Part shown: positions 1 through 7,640 of the stretch, piece by piece
How the letters are laid out: each line of letters starts with the position of its first letter
Position numbering within the stretch: the stretch's first letter is position 1
Source: an uncultured Bacteroidia bacterium
GTDB lineage: Bacteria; Bacteroidota; Bacteroidia; Bacteroidales; UBA932
Direction of reading: 5' to 3'
Length of the DNA stretch: 39,205 bases
Assembly (NCBI GenBank): GCA_902788095.1
Contig: CADAIT010000017.1
Coordinates: forward strand, 52,802 to 92,006
Notes under the pieces: generated by a model
Told to the model about the DNA's origin: nothing
The model's input: the letters and a program-made list of their open reading frames with translations, nothing else
Databases searched by the model: none
Program-made: the position numbers and the translations under genes

Positions 1-99
1 CCCCGAGGGGAGGGGTTTCGGGAGGGGGTAACGTAAAATAGTCCCTGGACCCGCAGGGTCCCTCCCCCGAGGGGAGGGGTTTCGGGAGGGGGTAACGTA
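1..99. repeat. Direct repeat pair of a GC-rich intergenic element
   Basis: A 35-base unit at 1-35 recurs without change at 65-99, so the period is 64 bases. Between the copies lies a small hairpin (GGACCC, loop GCA, GGGTCC). The unit is rich in C4-5 and G4-5 runs that can pair with each other. It ends 20 bases before the ricT start. It looks like a dispersed intergenic repeat; the first copy may be cut by the window edge. Confidence 0.75.
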
Positions 100-119
100 T
101 AACATTTTATGTTCATGAG

Positions 120-1271
120 ATGAACGATTTTACCAACGAAACCATCCAGTTCGACTGTTTCCGCGGCTGCACGGTCGTGACAGATGACGCCACCGGCGAA
201 CTGGACATCAAATATCGGCAGGGATGCTGCAAACTGGAGGTTTACGATACGCTGAAAGGTATCGCCCAGGAGCAGTTCGACAACTATTTCGAGGTGCGTT
301 TCAAGAATACCCGCAAGGGCATTTACCAGAACGCGTCGGGCCAGAGCATCAAGACCGGAGACCTGGTGGTGGTGGAAGCCGCCACAGGGTACGATTTGGG
401 GATTGTGACGCTGGAAGGCGCCATCGTGGGCCGGCAGATGAAGTGCAAAGGCGTGGACCCCGCCAAGTCGGAGCTCAGGAAAATTTACCGCAAGGCGCGT
501 CCCTTCGACATCCAGCGCTGGCAGGAGGCCATCGCCCGTGAGCAGGAAACCATGATTCGCGCCCGCGTGCTGGCTAACAACCTGGGCCTGGAGATGAAAA
601 TCGGCGACGTGGAATTCCAGGGAGACGGCACCAAAGCCATCTTCTACTACATTGCCGACGGCCGCGTGGACTTCCGCCAGCTCATCAAGGACTTCGCGGA
701 GGAGTTCCATATCCGCGTGGAGATGAAGCAGATCGGCGCCCGTCAGGAGGCCGGTCTCATCGGCGGTCTGGGTATCTGCGGCCGCGAGCTCTGCTGTGCC
801 AACTATATCACTGAATTCAAGTCGATTACCACTTCTGCCGCCCGCGTGCAGGACCTGTCGCTGAACCCGCAGAAACTGGCGGGACAGTGCGGCAAGCTCA
901 AGTGCTGCCTGAACTACGAGGTGGCGGCGTACTTGGACGCGCATTCCCGCATTCCGCGTGTGCAGGAGCCGCTGGAGTTTCAGGACGGGCAGGCGTGGCT
1001 GGTGAAGACGGACATCCTCTCGGAAACCCTGTATTTCTCCTACGAGAAGGGTTCCCTGGCGCAGACGTTCCCGCTTCCGGCCGCCGAGGTGCGCGAAATC
1101 CAGGCCATGAACCGGCGCGGGGAAAAGCCGGCTACGCTGCATGAGGAGCAGGTGGTGGCTCCGGAGTTTGTATCGGCCGTCGGGGACGATGCCATCAACC
1201 GCTTCGACCCGGAAAAGAAAAAGCGCCGCCGCAAGGGCCGCGGCAAGAAGCCCGCGAAGAAGGAGGCATAG
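120..1271 (+). CDS. ricT: PSP1 C-terminal domain protein, RicT/YaaT-like
   Basis: A 383-residue protein of the PSP1/RicT family. In Bacillus RicT (YaaT) is part of a Ric complex with Fe-S clusters that affects RNA processing; the role in Bacteroidetes is unknown. The PSP1 core covers roughly residues 90-270. It carries the two conserved cysteine blocks, GLGICGRELCC (about 215-226) and CGKLKCC (about 257-263), which are likely cluster or metal ligands. The last 20 residues are strongly basic (KKKRRRKGRGKK), suggesting nucleic-acid contact. An ATG five bases upstream (115) is closed at once by TGA, so 120 is the start. trmB follows after 56 bases in the same direction. Confidence 0.9.
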   Translation: MNDFTNETIQFDCFRGCTVVTDDATGELDIKYRQGCCKLEVYDTLKGIAQEQFDNYFEVRFKNTRKGIYQNASGQSIKTGDLVVVEAATGYDLGIVTLEGAIVGRQMKCKGVDPAKSELRKIYRKARPFDIQRWQEAIAREQETMIRARVLANNLGLEMKIGDVEFQGDGTKAIFYYIADGRVDFRQLIKDFAEEFHIRVEMKQIGARQEAGLIGGLGICGRELCCANYITEFKSITTSAARVQDLSLNPQKLAGQCGKLKCCLNYEVAAYLDAHSRIPRVQEPLEFQDGQAWLVKTDILSETLYFSYEKGSLAQTFPLPAAEVREIQAMNRRGEKPATLHEEQVVAPEFVSAVGDDAINRFDPEKKKRRRKGRGKKPAKKEA

Positions 1272-1294
1272 CCTTTTCGGTCATTTTGCAAGCT

Positions 1295-1325
1295 TTTTTG
1301 TCATTCTGAACGAAGTGAAGAATCT
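1295..1325. repeat. Dispersed GTCATTCTGARCGAAGYGAAGAATCT element, copy 1
   Basis: The intergenic element GTCATTCTGAAC..GAAGAATCT fills most of the gap between ricT and trmB and ends two bases before the trmB ATG. Related copies lie at 24209-24234 and 38904-38932. The motif is self-similar (GAACGAAGTGAAGAA). It supplies the untranslated region directly upstream of trmB. Confidence 0.6.
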
Positions 1326-1327
1326 CT

Positions 1328-2263
1328 ATGGGACACGGTAAACTGAAGAAATTCGCCGAGAACGAGACGTTCCGTTGCCTGTTGCAGCCGGACGCCTCCC
1401 AGGTGCTGGACAAGGAGCCCGGCAGCAAGGAGTTGCGTCTCAGGGACCATGCCATCAAGGGGAACTGGGGCCGGGAGATGTTCGGCAATGACCATCCCAT
1501 CGTGCTGGAGCTCGGGTGCGGCAAGGGGGATTATACCATCGCCCTGGCGCTCCGTCATCCGGAAATCAATTACATCGGGGTCGATATCAAGGGCGCCCGC
1601 CTGTGGAAGGGGGCCAAGTATGCCACGGAACAGGCGCTGCCCAACGTGGCTTTTCTCAGGACGCGGATTGAGTTTATCGACGCGTTCTTCGGCCCGGAGG
1701 AGGTGAGCGAAATCTGGCTGACCTTTTCGGACCCGCAGCTGCGCGGCAGCGAAAATGCGCGCTTGAGTTCTCCGCTTTTCCTTGAGCGCTACCGCAAGTT
1801 CCTGCGACCCGGCGGTATCGTCCATCTCAAAACGGACTCCCGCTATCTCTACGAATACACGCAGGCTGTTGTCAAAGTCAATGGTTTACAGGTACTTGCA
1901 TGTGGGACAGACATTTACCGGGAAGGTATGTATATCCCCGAATCGTCACTTCGCAACCCATCTCATCCTGACGGATGGGTCTCTCCCTCTTATGTGGCCG
2001 AGGGTGGCCACAGATTCGGAGATATACATACCATCCTGACAGACATGGAATCGGTCCTGCAGGTGCAGACCTTCTACGAGAAGATGTTCCTGGAGATGGG
2101 CTTGCCCATTACGTACCTGGCGTTTTGCATCGGCCATGAAGGCCCGTACGCTTTCCCGGGCGAGGCCTTCGACCACGATTTCTGGCTGGAGGCCGAGGGC
2201 CCCCGCCGCTCCTTCTCGCATCAGCCCGCACAGAGGCATTCCGGGACCACTCAGGGGCAGTAA
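1328..2263 (+). CDS. trmB: tRNA (guanine-N7-)-methyltransferase carrying an in-frame palindromic insertion
   Basis: TrmB uses S-adenosylmethionine to make m7G46 in the variable loop of tRNAs. The SAM motif VLELGCGKG is at about residues 58-66, followed by the family motifs NYIGVDIKGAR, LTFSDPQ (usual form FPDPW) and HLKTDSRYLYEY, and late in the protein VQTFYEKMFL. At 311 residues it is longer than the usual 200-260. Part of the excess is a 44-codon block (about residues 194-238) that coincides with a three-stem palindromic element at 1925-2032. The open frame is intact through the block, so the enzyme may still work, with a loop between the last beta strands. The final 13 residues come from a dispersed intergenic repeat. 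The N-terminus MGHGKLKKFAE matches the usual family start. Confidence 0.88.
   Translation: MGHGKLKKFAENETFRCLLQPDASQVLDKEPGSKELRLRDHAIKGNWGREMFGNDHPIVLELGCGKGDYTIALALRHPEINYIGVDIKGARLWKGAKYATEQALPNVAFLRTRIEFIDAFFGPEEVSEIWLTFSDPQLRGSENARLSSPLFLERYRKFLRPGGIVHLKTDSRYLYEYTQAVVKVNGLQVLACGTDIYREGMYIPESSLRNPSHPDGWVSPSYVAEGGHRFGDIHTILTDMESVLQVQTFYEKMFLEMGLPITYLAFCIGHEGPYAFPGEAFDHDFWLEAEGPRRSFSHQPAQRHSGTTQGQ
1906..2046. mobile_element. Palindromic element inserted in frame in trmB
   Basis: A nearly perfect 20-bp inverted repeat (1925-1944 against 2013-2032, one mismatch) encloses two further hairpins: 1956-1962 with 1974-1980 (7 bp) and 1993-1999 with 2006-2012 (7 bp). This gives a three-way junction. 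The element is bracketed by a 9-base direct repeat, GACAGACAT, at 1906-1914 and 2038-2046. The distance between the direct repeats is 132 bases, exactly 44 codons, and there is no stop in the trmB frame. This resembles a small non-autonomous inverted-repeat element with target duplication, comparable in effect to the palindromic elements inside Rickettsia genes. No second copy is seen in the window. Confidence 0.7.
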
Positions 2264-2326
2264 AGTCCGATTTTGCCCCGCATGTAGGCATGCCGGGACC
2301 GCTCAAAAGTCCGATTTTTGCCCTGC
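2235..2326. repeat. Imperfect direct repeat covering the trmB stop codon
   Basis: Two diverged copies, about 2235-2282 and 2287-2326, share CCGGGACC, AAGTCCGATTTT and GCCCYGC. The first copy encodes the last residues and stop codon of trmB, so the tail of the protein is repeat-derived. The second copy is intergenic. Confidence 0.6.
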
Positions 2327-2361
2327 GCGGCCAAAGGCTTTGGATTGTCCGCGGATTTTGC

Positions 2362-2369
2362 TAAATTTG
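2362..2369 (+). promoter_or_regulatory. Promoter -7 element of the MerR-type gene
   Basis: TAAATTTG fits the Bacteroidetes TAnnTTTG consensus. It ends six bases before the start codon at 2376, so the mRNA would be leaderless or nearly so. Confidence 0.5.
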
Positions 2370-2375
2370 TACGTT

Positions 2376-2693
2376 ATGGCAAAGTTGGTTTATACAATGG
2401 GTGAGGTGGCGCAGATGCTGGGAGAAAATGCCTCGGCGGTGCGCTACTGGAGCAATTACTTTGAGAAGTTCATCCATCCGCAGCGGAACGCCAAGGGGAA
2501 CCGCTTGTTTCATCCGGAGGATATCGATACGCTCAAGCAGATTCAGTTTCTGGTGAAGAACCAGGGGCTCACGCTGGAAGGTGCGGGGCAGCGGCTCACG
2601 GAGGACCGCCGCAGCGTGGACCGTCGCGTGAAGGCCATTGAGAAACTCAAGGACATCCGGGCCCGGCTGGTCGCCGTCCGCAAGGGGATGTAA
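2376..2693 (+). CDS. MerR-family transcriptional regulator (short)
   Basis: A 105-residue DNA-binding protein. The N-terminus (YTMGEVAQMLGENASAVRYW, residues 5-24) is the MerR winged-helix recognition region, followed by RLFHPEDIDTLKQIQFLVKNQG and LTLEGA, the second half of the MerR_1 fold. A short helical tail (about 75-105) may serve for dimerisation. There is no sensor domain and no cysteine cluster for metals, so an inducer cannot be named; such short MerR proteins are common in Bacteroidetes. An in-frame ATG exists at 2136 inside trmB, but that segment is repeat and trmB shadow, and a promoter-like TAAATTTG lies just upstream of 2376. Confidence 0.85.
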   Translation: MAKLVYTMGEVAQMLGENASAVRYWSNYFEKFIHPQRNAKGNRLFHPEDIDTLKQIQFLVKNQGLTLEGAGQRLTEDRRSVDRRVKAIEKLKDIRARLVAVRKGM

Positions 2694-2781
2694 ACCGCCA
2701 TACTGCTTGTCACCAATCCAATATCGTTTCGCGTTCTCCGTCATGCCCGGCTCCGACCGGGCATCTCCTCCTGGCCCTTCA

Positions 2782-2873
2782 GTGCGAGTGGGTGGTTAAA
2801 AATTTGCCAGCTACCAGCAAAATCGGCCTTTTTTGATTGTAGGTGGTTATTTTTTCGCCAGTTACTCGCACTC
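2782..2873. repeat. Palindromic intergenic element, family B copy 1
   Basis: The ends GTGCGAGT and ACTCGCAC are inverted. Inside are GGTGGTTA, CCAGCTACC, a central CCTTTTTT and GGTGGTTATTTTTTCGCCAG. A second, diverged copy with the same order of motifs lies at about 16374-16473. It probably forms a long hairpin in RNA or single-stranded DNA. Confidence 0.6.
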
Positions 2874-2960
2874 GCCACCCGGTTTTCTTTGCGCGAAGGT
2901 CCACGGTCTGAATCCTGGCGCCCGGTGATTGCTAACATGTTGGACATCATGCTCTTCCGT

Positions 2961-2995
2961 AATAATCCTCGTTCAGATTTTGAACGAGGATTGTA
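2961..2995. repeat. AATCCTCGTTC hairpin, family A copy 1
   Basis: An inverted repeat of AATCCTCGTTCA with TGAACGAGGATT and a three-base centre. It is in the opposite orientation to the copy at 13205-13239, judging by the flanking TATAG and TTACG motifs. No T-run follows, so a simple intrinsic terminator is unlikely. Confidence 0.65.
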
Positions 2996-3082
2996 TAGGA
3001 ATGATATGAAAATCAAACAATTAGCCGTCACATGCCGCAGTGATGTGTGGCGATTATTTTGCTGAATATCAGTAGGTTCCAT

Positions 3083-3117
3083 ACTAATCCTCGTTCAAAA
3101 AGCGAACGAGGATTAGT
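3083..3117. repeat. AATCCTCGTTC hairpin, family A copy 2
   Basis: A perfect 14-bp stem (3083-3096 with 3104-3117) around a seven-base loop, followed by GCGTAAT as in the copy at 13205. It lies about 120 bases from copy 1 and in inverse orientation to it. Confidence 0.65.
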
Positions 3118-3187
3118 GCGTAATGTGTTATGGTTATTCGGCCTTGTTGATTACCGTCGCACTTGGTTTGGTGCGGCGGTTCACGGG

Positions 3188-3500
3188 CCGCGTTTGCAGC
3201 TGGAAGGCGGTGTAAGGGCGATTTTGTGCAATCGCGGCAGGGAAATGCGGGCACAAGCGGTGAAACCGTTGCCGCGTTTGCAGCTGGAGGGCGGTAGAAG
3301 GGCGATTTTGTGCAATCGCGGCGGGAAAGCGGGCACAAGTGGTGAAATCGTGGCCGCGTTTGCAGCTGGAAGGCGGTGTAAGGGCGATTTTGTGCAATCG
3401 CGGCAGGGGAAGCGGGCACAAGTGGTGAAATCGTGGCCGCGTTTGCAGCTGGAAGGCGGTAAAAGGGCGATTTTGTGCAATCGCGGCCGGGCAAGGGGGC
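3188..3500. repeat. Tandem repeat, four copies of about 83 bases
   Basis: Copies start at 3188, 3272, 3354 and 3437, giving periods of 84, 82 and 83 bases. Each has CCGCGTTTGCAGCTGG, then GGCGATTTTGTGCAATCGCGGC, which folds as GCGATT, loop TTGTGC, AATCGC, then GCGGGCACAAG and GGTGAAA. The last copy is truncated. Because the period is not a multiple of three and varies, the repeat does not look coding. Confidence 0.85.
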
Positions 3501-3525
3501 GGCCGGGCAGGGGACTGGCACGATA

Positions 3526-3556
3526 TTGGATTTATCCCAAAGGATTTTTATCTTTG
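3526..3556 (+). promoter_or_regulatory. Promoter of the Nif3-like gene
   Basis: TTGG at 3526-3529, a 19-base spacer and TATCTTTG at 3549-3556 form a full Bacteroidetes-type promoter. Transcription should begin around 3561-3564, leaving a leader of about 15 bases. Confidence 0.7.
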
Positions 3557-3576
3557 CATGAATAAGGAAATGCATT

Positions 3577-4365
3577 ATGAAAGTAGGGGATATCACTGCG
3601 GCGCTGGAGGTGTTTGCACCGCTGCGCATTCAAGAAGAGTGGGACAACAGCGGCCTCATCATCGGCAGCGCGGAGGATGAGGTGCATGGTGTGCTGGTCG
3701 GGTTCGACTGCACGCCGGAACTCATTGACGAGGCTGTGGAAAAAGGCTGCAACATGGTGGTGACGCACCATCCGCTTATCTTCAAGGGCATCCGGCGCAT
3801 CAATGCGCAGGACCCGGTGGGAGCGGCGGTGATGCGCGCCGTGCAGCACGGGGTGGCGGTATATGCCGCCCACACCACGGCGGACAAGGTGATTACCGGC
3901 GTGAGCGGCGCCATGGCCCGCAGACTGGAACTTCAGAACGTGAGCATCATGGTCCCGGAAGAGGACGGGACCGTGGGACTGGGCTGCATTGGCGATTTTC
4001 CCAAACCCATGACGGGCCGGGAAGCCCTCAGGTACGTGCAGGAGAAGTTTGGCGTAAAGATGATCCGCAGTTCCAAGCCGCTGGAGACGCCTATCACCCG
4101 GGTGGCGCTCCTGGGCGGCAGCGGCGGCGGCGAACTGGGCCTGGCCCAGGCCAAGGGTGCCCAGCTGTACATTACCGCGGACGTTTCCTACCATCAGTTC
4201 TTCACAAAAAGCGGCTTCATGGTCATGGATATCGGCCATTTTGAGAGCGAAGTGGAGATTGTGGACATTTTCTTGTCAGAGATACGGAAAAATTTTCCTA
4301 CCTTTGCAAGCTACAAAAGTGCCGTGCTGGACAGGAGCAATCCGGTCCACTACTTTGTAGTGTAG
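3577..4365 (+). CDS. Nif3-like dinuclear metal centre protein (DUF34/YbgI family)
   Basis: A 262-residue member of the NIF3/DUF34 family. Family members form hexameric rings with two metal ions per subunit; their biochemical role is unsettled (some have GTP cyclohydrolase I-type or metal-insertion annotations). Metal-site motifs are visible: VTHHPLIF (His64, His65), HTTADKV (His99, Asp103) and the C-terminal DIGHFESE. The N-terminal EEWDNSGLIIG is also typical. This is the short form without the central PII-like insert found in some homologues. A zinc-ribbon coiled-coil gene follows, an arrangement I recall from other Bacteroidetes. A promoter lies at 3526-3556. Confidence 0.92.
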   Translation: MKVGDITAALEVFAPLRIQEEWDNSGLIIGSAEDEVHGVLVGFDCTPELIDEAVEKGCNMVVTHHPLIFKGIRRINAQDPVGAAVMRAVQHGVAVYAAHTTADKVITGVSGAMARRLELQNVSIMVPEEDGTVGLGCIGDFPKPMTGREALRYVQEKFGVKMIRSSKPLETPITRVALLGGSGGGELGLAQAKGAQLYITADVSYHQFFTKSGFMVMDIGHFESEVEIVDIFLSEIRKNFPTFASYKSAVLDRSNPVHYFVV

Positions 4366-4386
4366 GAGATGCTTCGGCAGGCCCGG

Positions 4387-4494
4387 CATGACAAAGAGCC
4401 AAGCTCAGCATGACAAAGAGCCAAGCTCAGCATGACAAAGGCCAGGCCCTGCATGACAAAGCGCCAAGCTCGGTATGACAAAGAGCCCGGCAAG
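4387..4494. repeat. Tandem repeat, five copies of about 22 bases
   Basis: Units start at 4387, 4409, 4431, 4452 and 4474 (22, 22, 21, 22 and 21 bases) with the pattern CATGACAAAGAGCCAAGCTCAG. Read on the minus strand the unit contains TTTGTCATGCTGAGCTTGG, a relative of the GTCATTCTGAGCGAAGCG element found elsewhere in the window. It sits between the Nif3 and zinc-ribbon genes. Confidence 0.85.
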
Positions 4495-4529
4495 ATGAAC
4501 AGAAAAATATAAATCGATTTATAATTTTT

Positions 4530-5360
4530 ATGGCTACACCCAAGAAAACCACCGCCGCCAAGAAAGTGGAGGCTCCTATCGACAACAGGGAAACTTTTGT
4601 ATCCCTGCAGAAAAATTTCGCCGATTCCGACATGCCCGTCGAGGAGAAACTGAAGACTCTCTACCAGCTGCAGGCCGCGGATTCCGAGATTGACAAGATT
4701 ATCCAGCTGCGTGGCGAACTTCCCGAGGAAGTGGCTGCCCTGGAGGCGGAGATTGCCACCCTCAAGGAGCGCAGCGCCGCCATTTCCGCCGTTGTGGACC
4801 AGTTCAACCGCAACATTGCAGACGCCAAACTGTCCATCGCGGAACACGAGAGCATCATCGAAAAATACCAGCGTCAGCTGGAGACCATCCAGAACTCCCG
4901 CGAGTACGATTCCCTGAACAAGGAAATCGAAAATCAGGAGCTGCTGCGCCAGATTGACGAAAAGACCATCAGCGACACCCGCTATGAGATCGGTGCCAAG
5001 AAGGCGGAACTGGACGACATCAAAGACCGTCTGAACATCCGCACGGAGGACCTCAAGGCCAAGAAGGAAGAGCTGGCCACCATCGTGGAGGAAACCGCGA
5101 AGGAAGAAACCGTCCTGCGCGAGCGCCGCGACGAGTGCGCCGCCAAGATAGACGCCCGTACCATGAGCGCTTACGAGCGCATCCGCGCCAGCGTGCACAA
5201 CCACCTGGCCGTGGTGGGTATCTACAACGGCGACTCCTGCGGAGGCTGCTTCAACACCATCACGCCCCAGCGCCGCGTAGAAATTGCGTCCAACCGCAAG
5301 CTCATCATCTGCGAGCACTGCGGACGCATCATCATCAACCCGGATTTCGACCAGCAGTAG
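4530..5360 (+). CDS. C4-type zinc-ribbon coiled-coil protein
   Basis: A 276-residue cytoplasmic protein. After a Lys/Ala-rich N-terminus (1-15), residues about 35-205 form a long heptad-like coiled coil rich in Glu, Leu and Lys. Residues about 230-270 hold a zinc ribbon with two cysteine pairs (SCGGCF and CEHCG). It matches the family often annotated as zinc-ribbon domain protein (COG1579-like), whose exact role is unknown; a scaffold or nucleic-acid role is only inference. The start at 4530 follows an A/T-rich stretch. dnaB begins one base after the stop codon, so the two are almost certainly cotranscribed. Confidence 0.88.
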   Translation: MATPKKTTAAKKVEAPIDNRETFVSLQKNFADSDMPVEEKLKTLYQLQAADSEIDKIIQLRGELPEEVAALEAEIATLKERSAAISAVVDQFNRNIADAKLSIAEHESIIEKYQRQLETIQNSREYDSLNKEIENQELLRQIDEKTISDTRYEIGAKKAELDDIKDRLNIRTEDLKAKKEELATIVEETAKEETVLRERRDECAAKIDARTMSAYERIRASVHNHLAVVGIYNGDSCGGCFNTITPQRRVEIASNRKLIICEHCGRIIINPDFDQQ

Positions 5361-5361
5361 T

Positions 5362-6849
5362 ATGCCCGAAGCCAGCCGCAAACGGTCCCGCCCGCAGGAG
5401 CCCGAGAACCTGGAGACCCTGATGGGGAACAAGCCCCCGCAGGCCCTGGATGTCGAGGAAGCTGTATTGGGCGCCATGCTCGTAGAGCCCGCCACCATCG
5501 ACGAGTCGATGGAGGAGCTCTCCGCGTCGTGCTTCTATGACCCCCAGCACCGCATGATTTTCGAGGCCATGAGCGAGCTGGTGAACGAGCACGTGAGCAT
5601 CGACCTGGTGACCGTAAGCGAAAAACTGCGTGCAAAAGGGAACCTGGAGGCCATCGGCGGACCGGTGGTGCTGGCAGGCCTGTCGCAGAACATCGGCGCC
5701 GCGGCCCACATTGAGTACTACATAAAAATCCTCAAGCAGAAGACCATCCAGCGGGACCTCATCAGTGCCTCATACGAGATTCTGAAGCAGTCGTTCGACG
5801 AGTCCACAAACGTGGACGAGCTCATCGACAACGCGCAGACCAAGGTGTTTGCCGCTATCCAGAACAATGTGAAGCGCGATGTCCAGGACATTGGTTCCAT
5901 CATCAATTCCGTGCTGGACAACCTGCAGGAGCTGCAGGGCATCACCGGCCCGTCCGGCGTTCCTTCGGGCTATCCTTCCATAGACCGCGTAACCCAGGGC
6001 TGGCAAAAGAGCGACCTCATTATCCTGGCGGCGCGTCCGTCCGTGGGTAAGACGGCTTTCGCCCTGAACATCGCCCGCAATGCCGCCGTCGAGGCCAATA
6101 TGCCCGTCGCGGTATTCTCCTTGGAAATGAGCGCGGATCAGCTGGGTAAACGTCTCATTACCACCGAGTCCGGCTTGTCGGGAGAAAAAATCAAGGGCGG
6201 CGTGAAGCTGGAGCCCTTCGAGTGGGTGCAGCTGGAAGACACCCTCAAGCGCCTGGCCAAGGCGCCGCTGTATATTGACGATACGCCCGGCATCCCCATC
6301 ATGGAATTCCGCACCAAGGCCAAGCGGCTGGTGAAGCAGAAAGGGGTGCGGCTCATCGTGGTGGACTATCTGCAGCTGATGCAGGGCCCGGTGGAACTGC
6401 GCGGACTGCGTGAGCAGGAAGTGGCGGCCATCTCCCGTACCCTCAAGGCTACCGCCAAGGAACTGAACATTCCCATCATTGCCCTGTCCCAGCTTTCCCG
6501 TAATGCCGTGCAGCGTACGGGCGGTACCGGAAAACCGCAGCTGAGCGACCTCCGCGAGTCCGGTTCCATCGAGCAGGATGCGGATATGGTCATTTTCATC
6601 CATCGTCCGGACTTCGTGGGCATGAGCGACAATCCGGAAGACAAGGAAAAAGCCATCATCGTCATTGCCAAGCACCGTAACGGAGAGGTCTGCGACATTG
6701 AAATGAAGTACAAGGCCGGTCAAGTGAAATTCGTCGAGCCGGACCAGAGCCTGGACATGTATGCCCAGCGGGGACCGGTGGCCAGTGCGGCCAACCAACC
6801 TGCTGCGGGAGATTCCAATTACGACTTCGACGCCCAAAGTGAATTCTAA
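5362..6849 (+). CDS. dnaB: Replicative DNA helicase DnaB
   Basis: A 495-residue hexameric 5'-3' helicase of the replication fork. The N-terminal DnaB domain is at about residues 25-130 (DVEEAVLGAMLVEP). The RecA-like core has Walker A ARPSVGKT at 224-231, FSLEMSADQL, Walker B LIVVDYLQLM, the LSQLSRNAVQRT loop and LSDLRESGSIEQDAD, followed by the arginine-finger region. Length and domain order are normal. I chose ATG 5362, one base after the zinc-ribbon stop, rather than the in-frame ATG at 5284, because the extra residues would be a low-complexity shadow of the upstream gene. DUF3108 starts two bases after its stop. Confidence 0.97.
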   Translation: MPEASRKRSRPQEPENLETLMGNKPPQALDVEEAVLGAMLVEPATIDESMEELSASCFYDPQHRMIFEAMSELVNEHVSIDLVTVSEKLRAKGNLEAIGGPVVLAGLSQNIGAAAHIEYYIKILKQKTIQRDLISASYEILKQSFDESTNVDELIDNAQTKVFAAIQNNVKRDVQDIGSIINSVLDNLQELQGITGPSGVPSGYPSIDRVTQGWQKSDLIILAARPSVGKTAFALNIARNAAVEANMPVAVFSLEMSADQLGKRLITTESGLSGEKIKGGVKLEPFEWVQLEDTLKRLAKAPLYIDDTPGIPIMEFRTKAKRLVKQKGVRLIVVDYLQLMQGPVELRGLREQEVAAISRTLKATAKELNIPIIALSQLSRNAVQRTGGTGKPQLSDLRESGSIEQDADMVIFIHRPDFVGMSDNPEDKEKAIIVIAKHRNGEVCDIEMKYKAGQVKFVEPDQSLDMYAQRGPVASAANQPAAGDSNYDFDAQSEF

Positions 6850-6851
6850 GC

Positions 6852-7640
6852 ATGCGCTGGAAACTATTTATACTGAGTTTATTCATATCTGCAACTGTTT
6901 ACGGACAAGGAAGAGGTTGTCTCCCCACCCGACAAGACCATCCGTTCAAAGACGGAGAGCACATTACCCTCAGCCTCATGTACAAGTGGGGCGCCGTGAA
7001 TACGGAAGTGGGCCTGGCCACCATCGACCTGGACACCCTGCAGTACAACGGAGAACCGACGTTCCATGTGAATTTCAAGGTGCGTTCGGCACCGTTCTTC
7101 GACCTTTTCTTCAAGATGCGGGAAGACTTTCACAGCTGGTTTTCCATGCTTGACATGAAACCGCGGAAGTTCACCCGCGACACGTACGAGGGCGGTTATA
7201 CAGCCACCAACCTGTACCACTACGACTGGCCCAACAAGGTGATTCACGCGGACATCAATCTCAACAAAAGGGGAGACACGCATTTTGAGATTCCCCTGCA
7301 TGACTGCGCGTACGACCTGCCTGCCCTCATCTTCTACCTCCGCACCATGGACTTGTCCAGGATGCATAAGGGGGACAAGTACAAGCTGAGTTTTGCCATT
7401 GACGACTCCATATTTGACGTCGTTCTCACCTTTCATGGAAAGGAAAAACTGAATGTGCGCAGGATGGGAAAACGGGACGCCCTGCTCTTTACCTGCTCGG
7501 TGGTGTCGGGTGCCATGTTCGAAGGGGATCAGGAACTCAAGTTCTGGTTTTCTGACGACGGACGCTATGTTCCCCTCGGCGTGATGGCGCCGCTTCGCGT
7601 GGGTGCCGTATGGTGCTGGCTGAAGCAGTACAAACCATGA
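6852..7640 (+). CDS. DUF3108 domain protein, exported
   Basis: A 262-residue protein with an N-terminal signal peptide (MRWKLFILSLFISATVYGQ, cleavage probably after residue 18-19). The rest is a beta-rich domain like DUF3108: FKDGEHITLSLMYKWG, then TFHVNFKVRSAPFFD, then LPALIFYLRTMD, and a C-terminal ELKFWFSDDGRYVPLGV. It is probably periplasmic; no enzyme function is known. It ends in an ATGA overlap with rseC (7637-7640). Confidence 0.85.
   Translation: MRWKLFILSLFISATVYGQGRGCLPTRQDHPFKDGEHITLSLMYKWGAVNTEVGLATIDLDTLQYNGEPTFHVNFKVRSAPFFDLFFKMREDFHSWFSMLDMKPRKFTRDTYEGGYTATNLYHYDWPNKVIHADINLNKRGDTHFEIPLHDCAYDLPALIFYLRTMDLSRMHKGDKYKLSFAIDDSIFDVVLTFHGKEKLNVRRMGKRDALLFTCSVVSGAMFEGDQELKFWFSDDGRYVPLGVMAPLRVGAVWCWLKQYKP

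Larger units (their letters stand above)
2694..3576. other. Gene-free stretch of repeats
   Basis: About 880 bases with no convincing gene. It contains a palindromic element at 2782-2873, two AATCCTCGTTC hairpins (2961-2995, 3083-3117), a four-copy tandem repeat of about 83 bases (3188-3500) and the promoter of the Nif3 gene at its end. Open frames on both strands here change register between repeat copies and resemble no protein. Confidence 0.75.

Noticed and set aside
3188-3500. CRISPR array with 80-base period
   Set aside because: Similarity extends through the whole unit, no unique spacers are visible and no cas genes are near.
3047-3565. Repeat-containing open frame with recurring RLQLEGG and AILCNRG segments
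   Set aside because: Repeat copies shift frame against one another (periods 84, 82, 83), and both strands are open equally well; this fits non-coding tandem repeats better.
4387-4494. CRISPR array
   Set aside because: The 22-base units are contiguous with no spacers, so it is a plain tandem repeat.
5284-5361. N-terminally extended DnaB from the ATG at 5284
   Set aside because: The extension is a Ser-rich shadow of the zinc-ribbon coding region; ATG 5362 gives the normal DnaB N-terminus.
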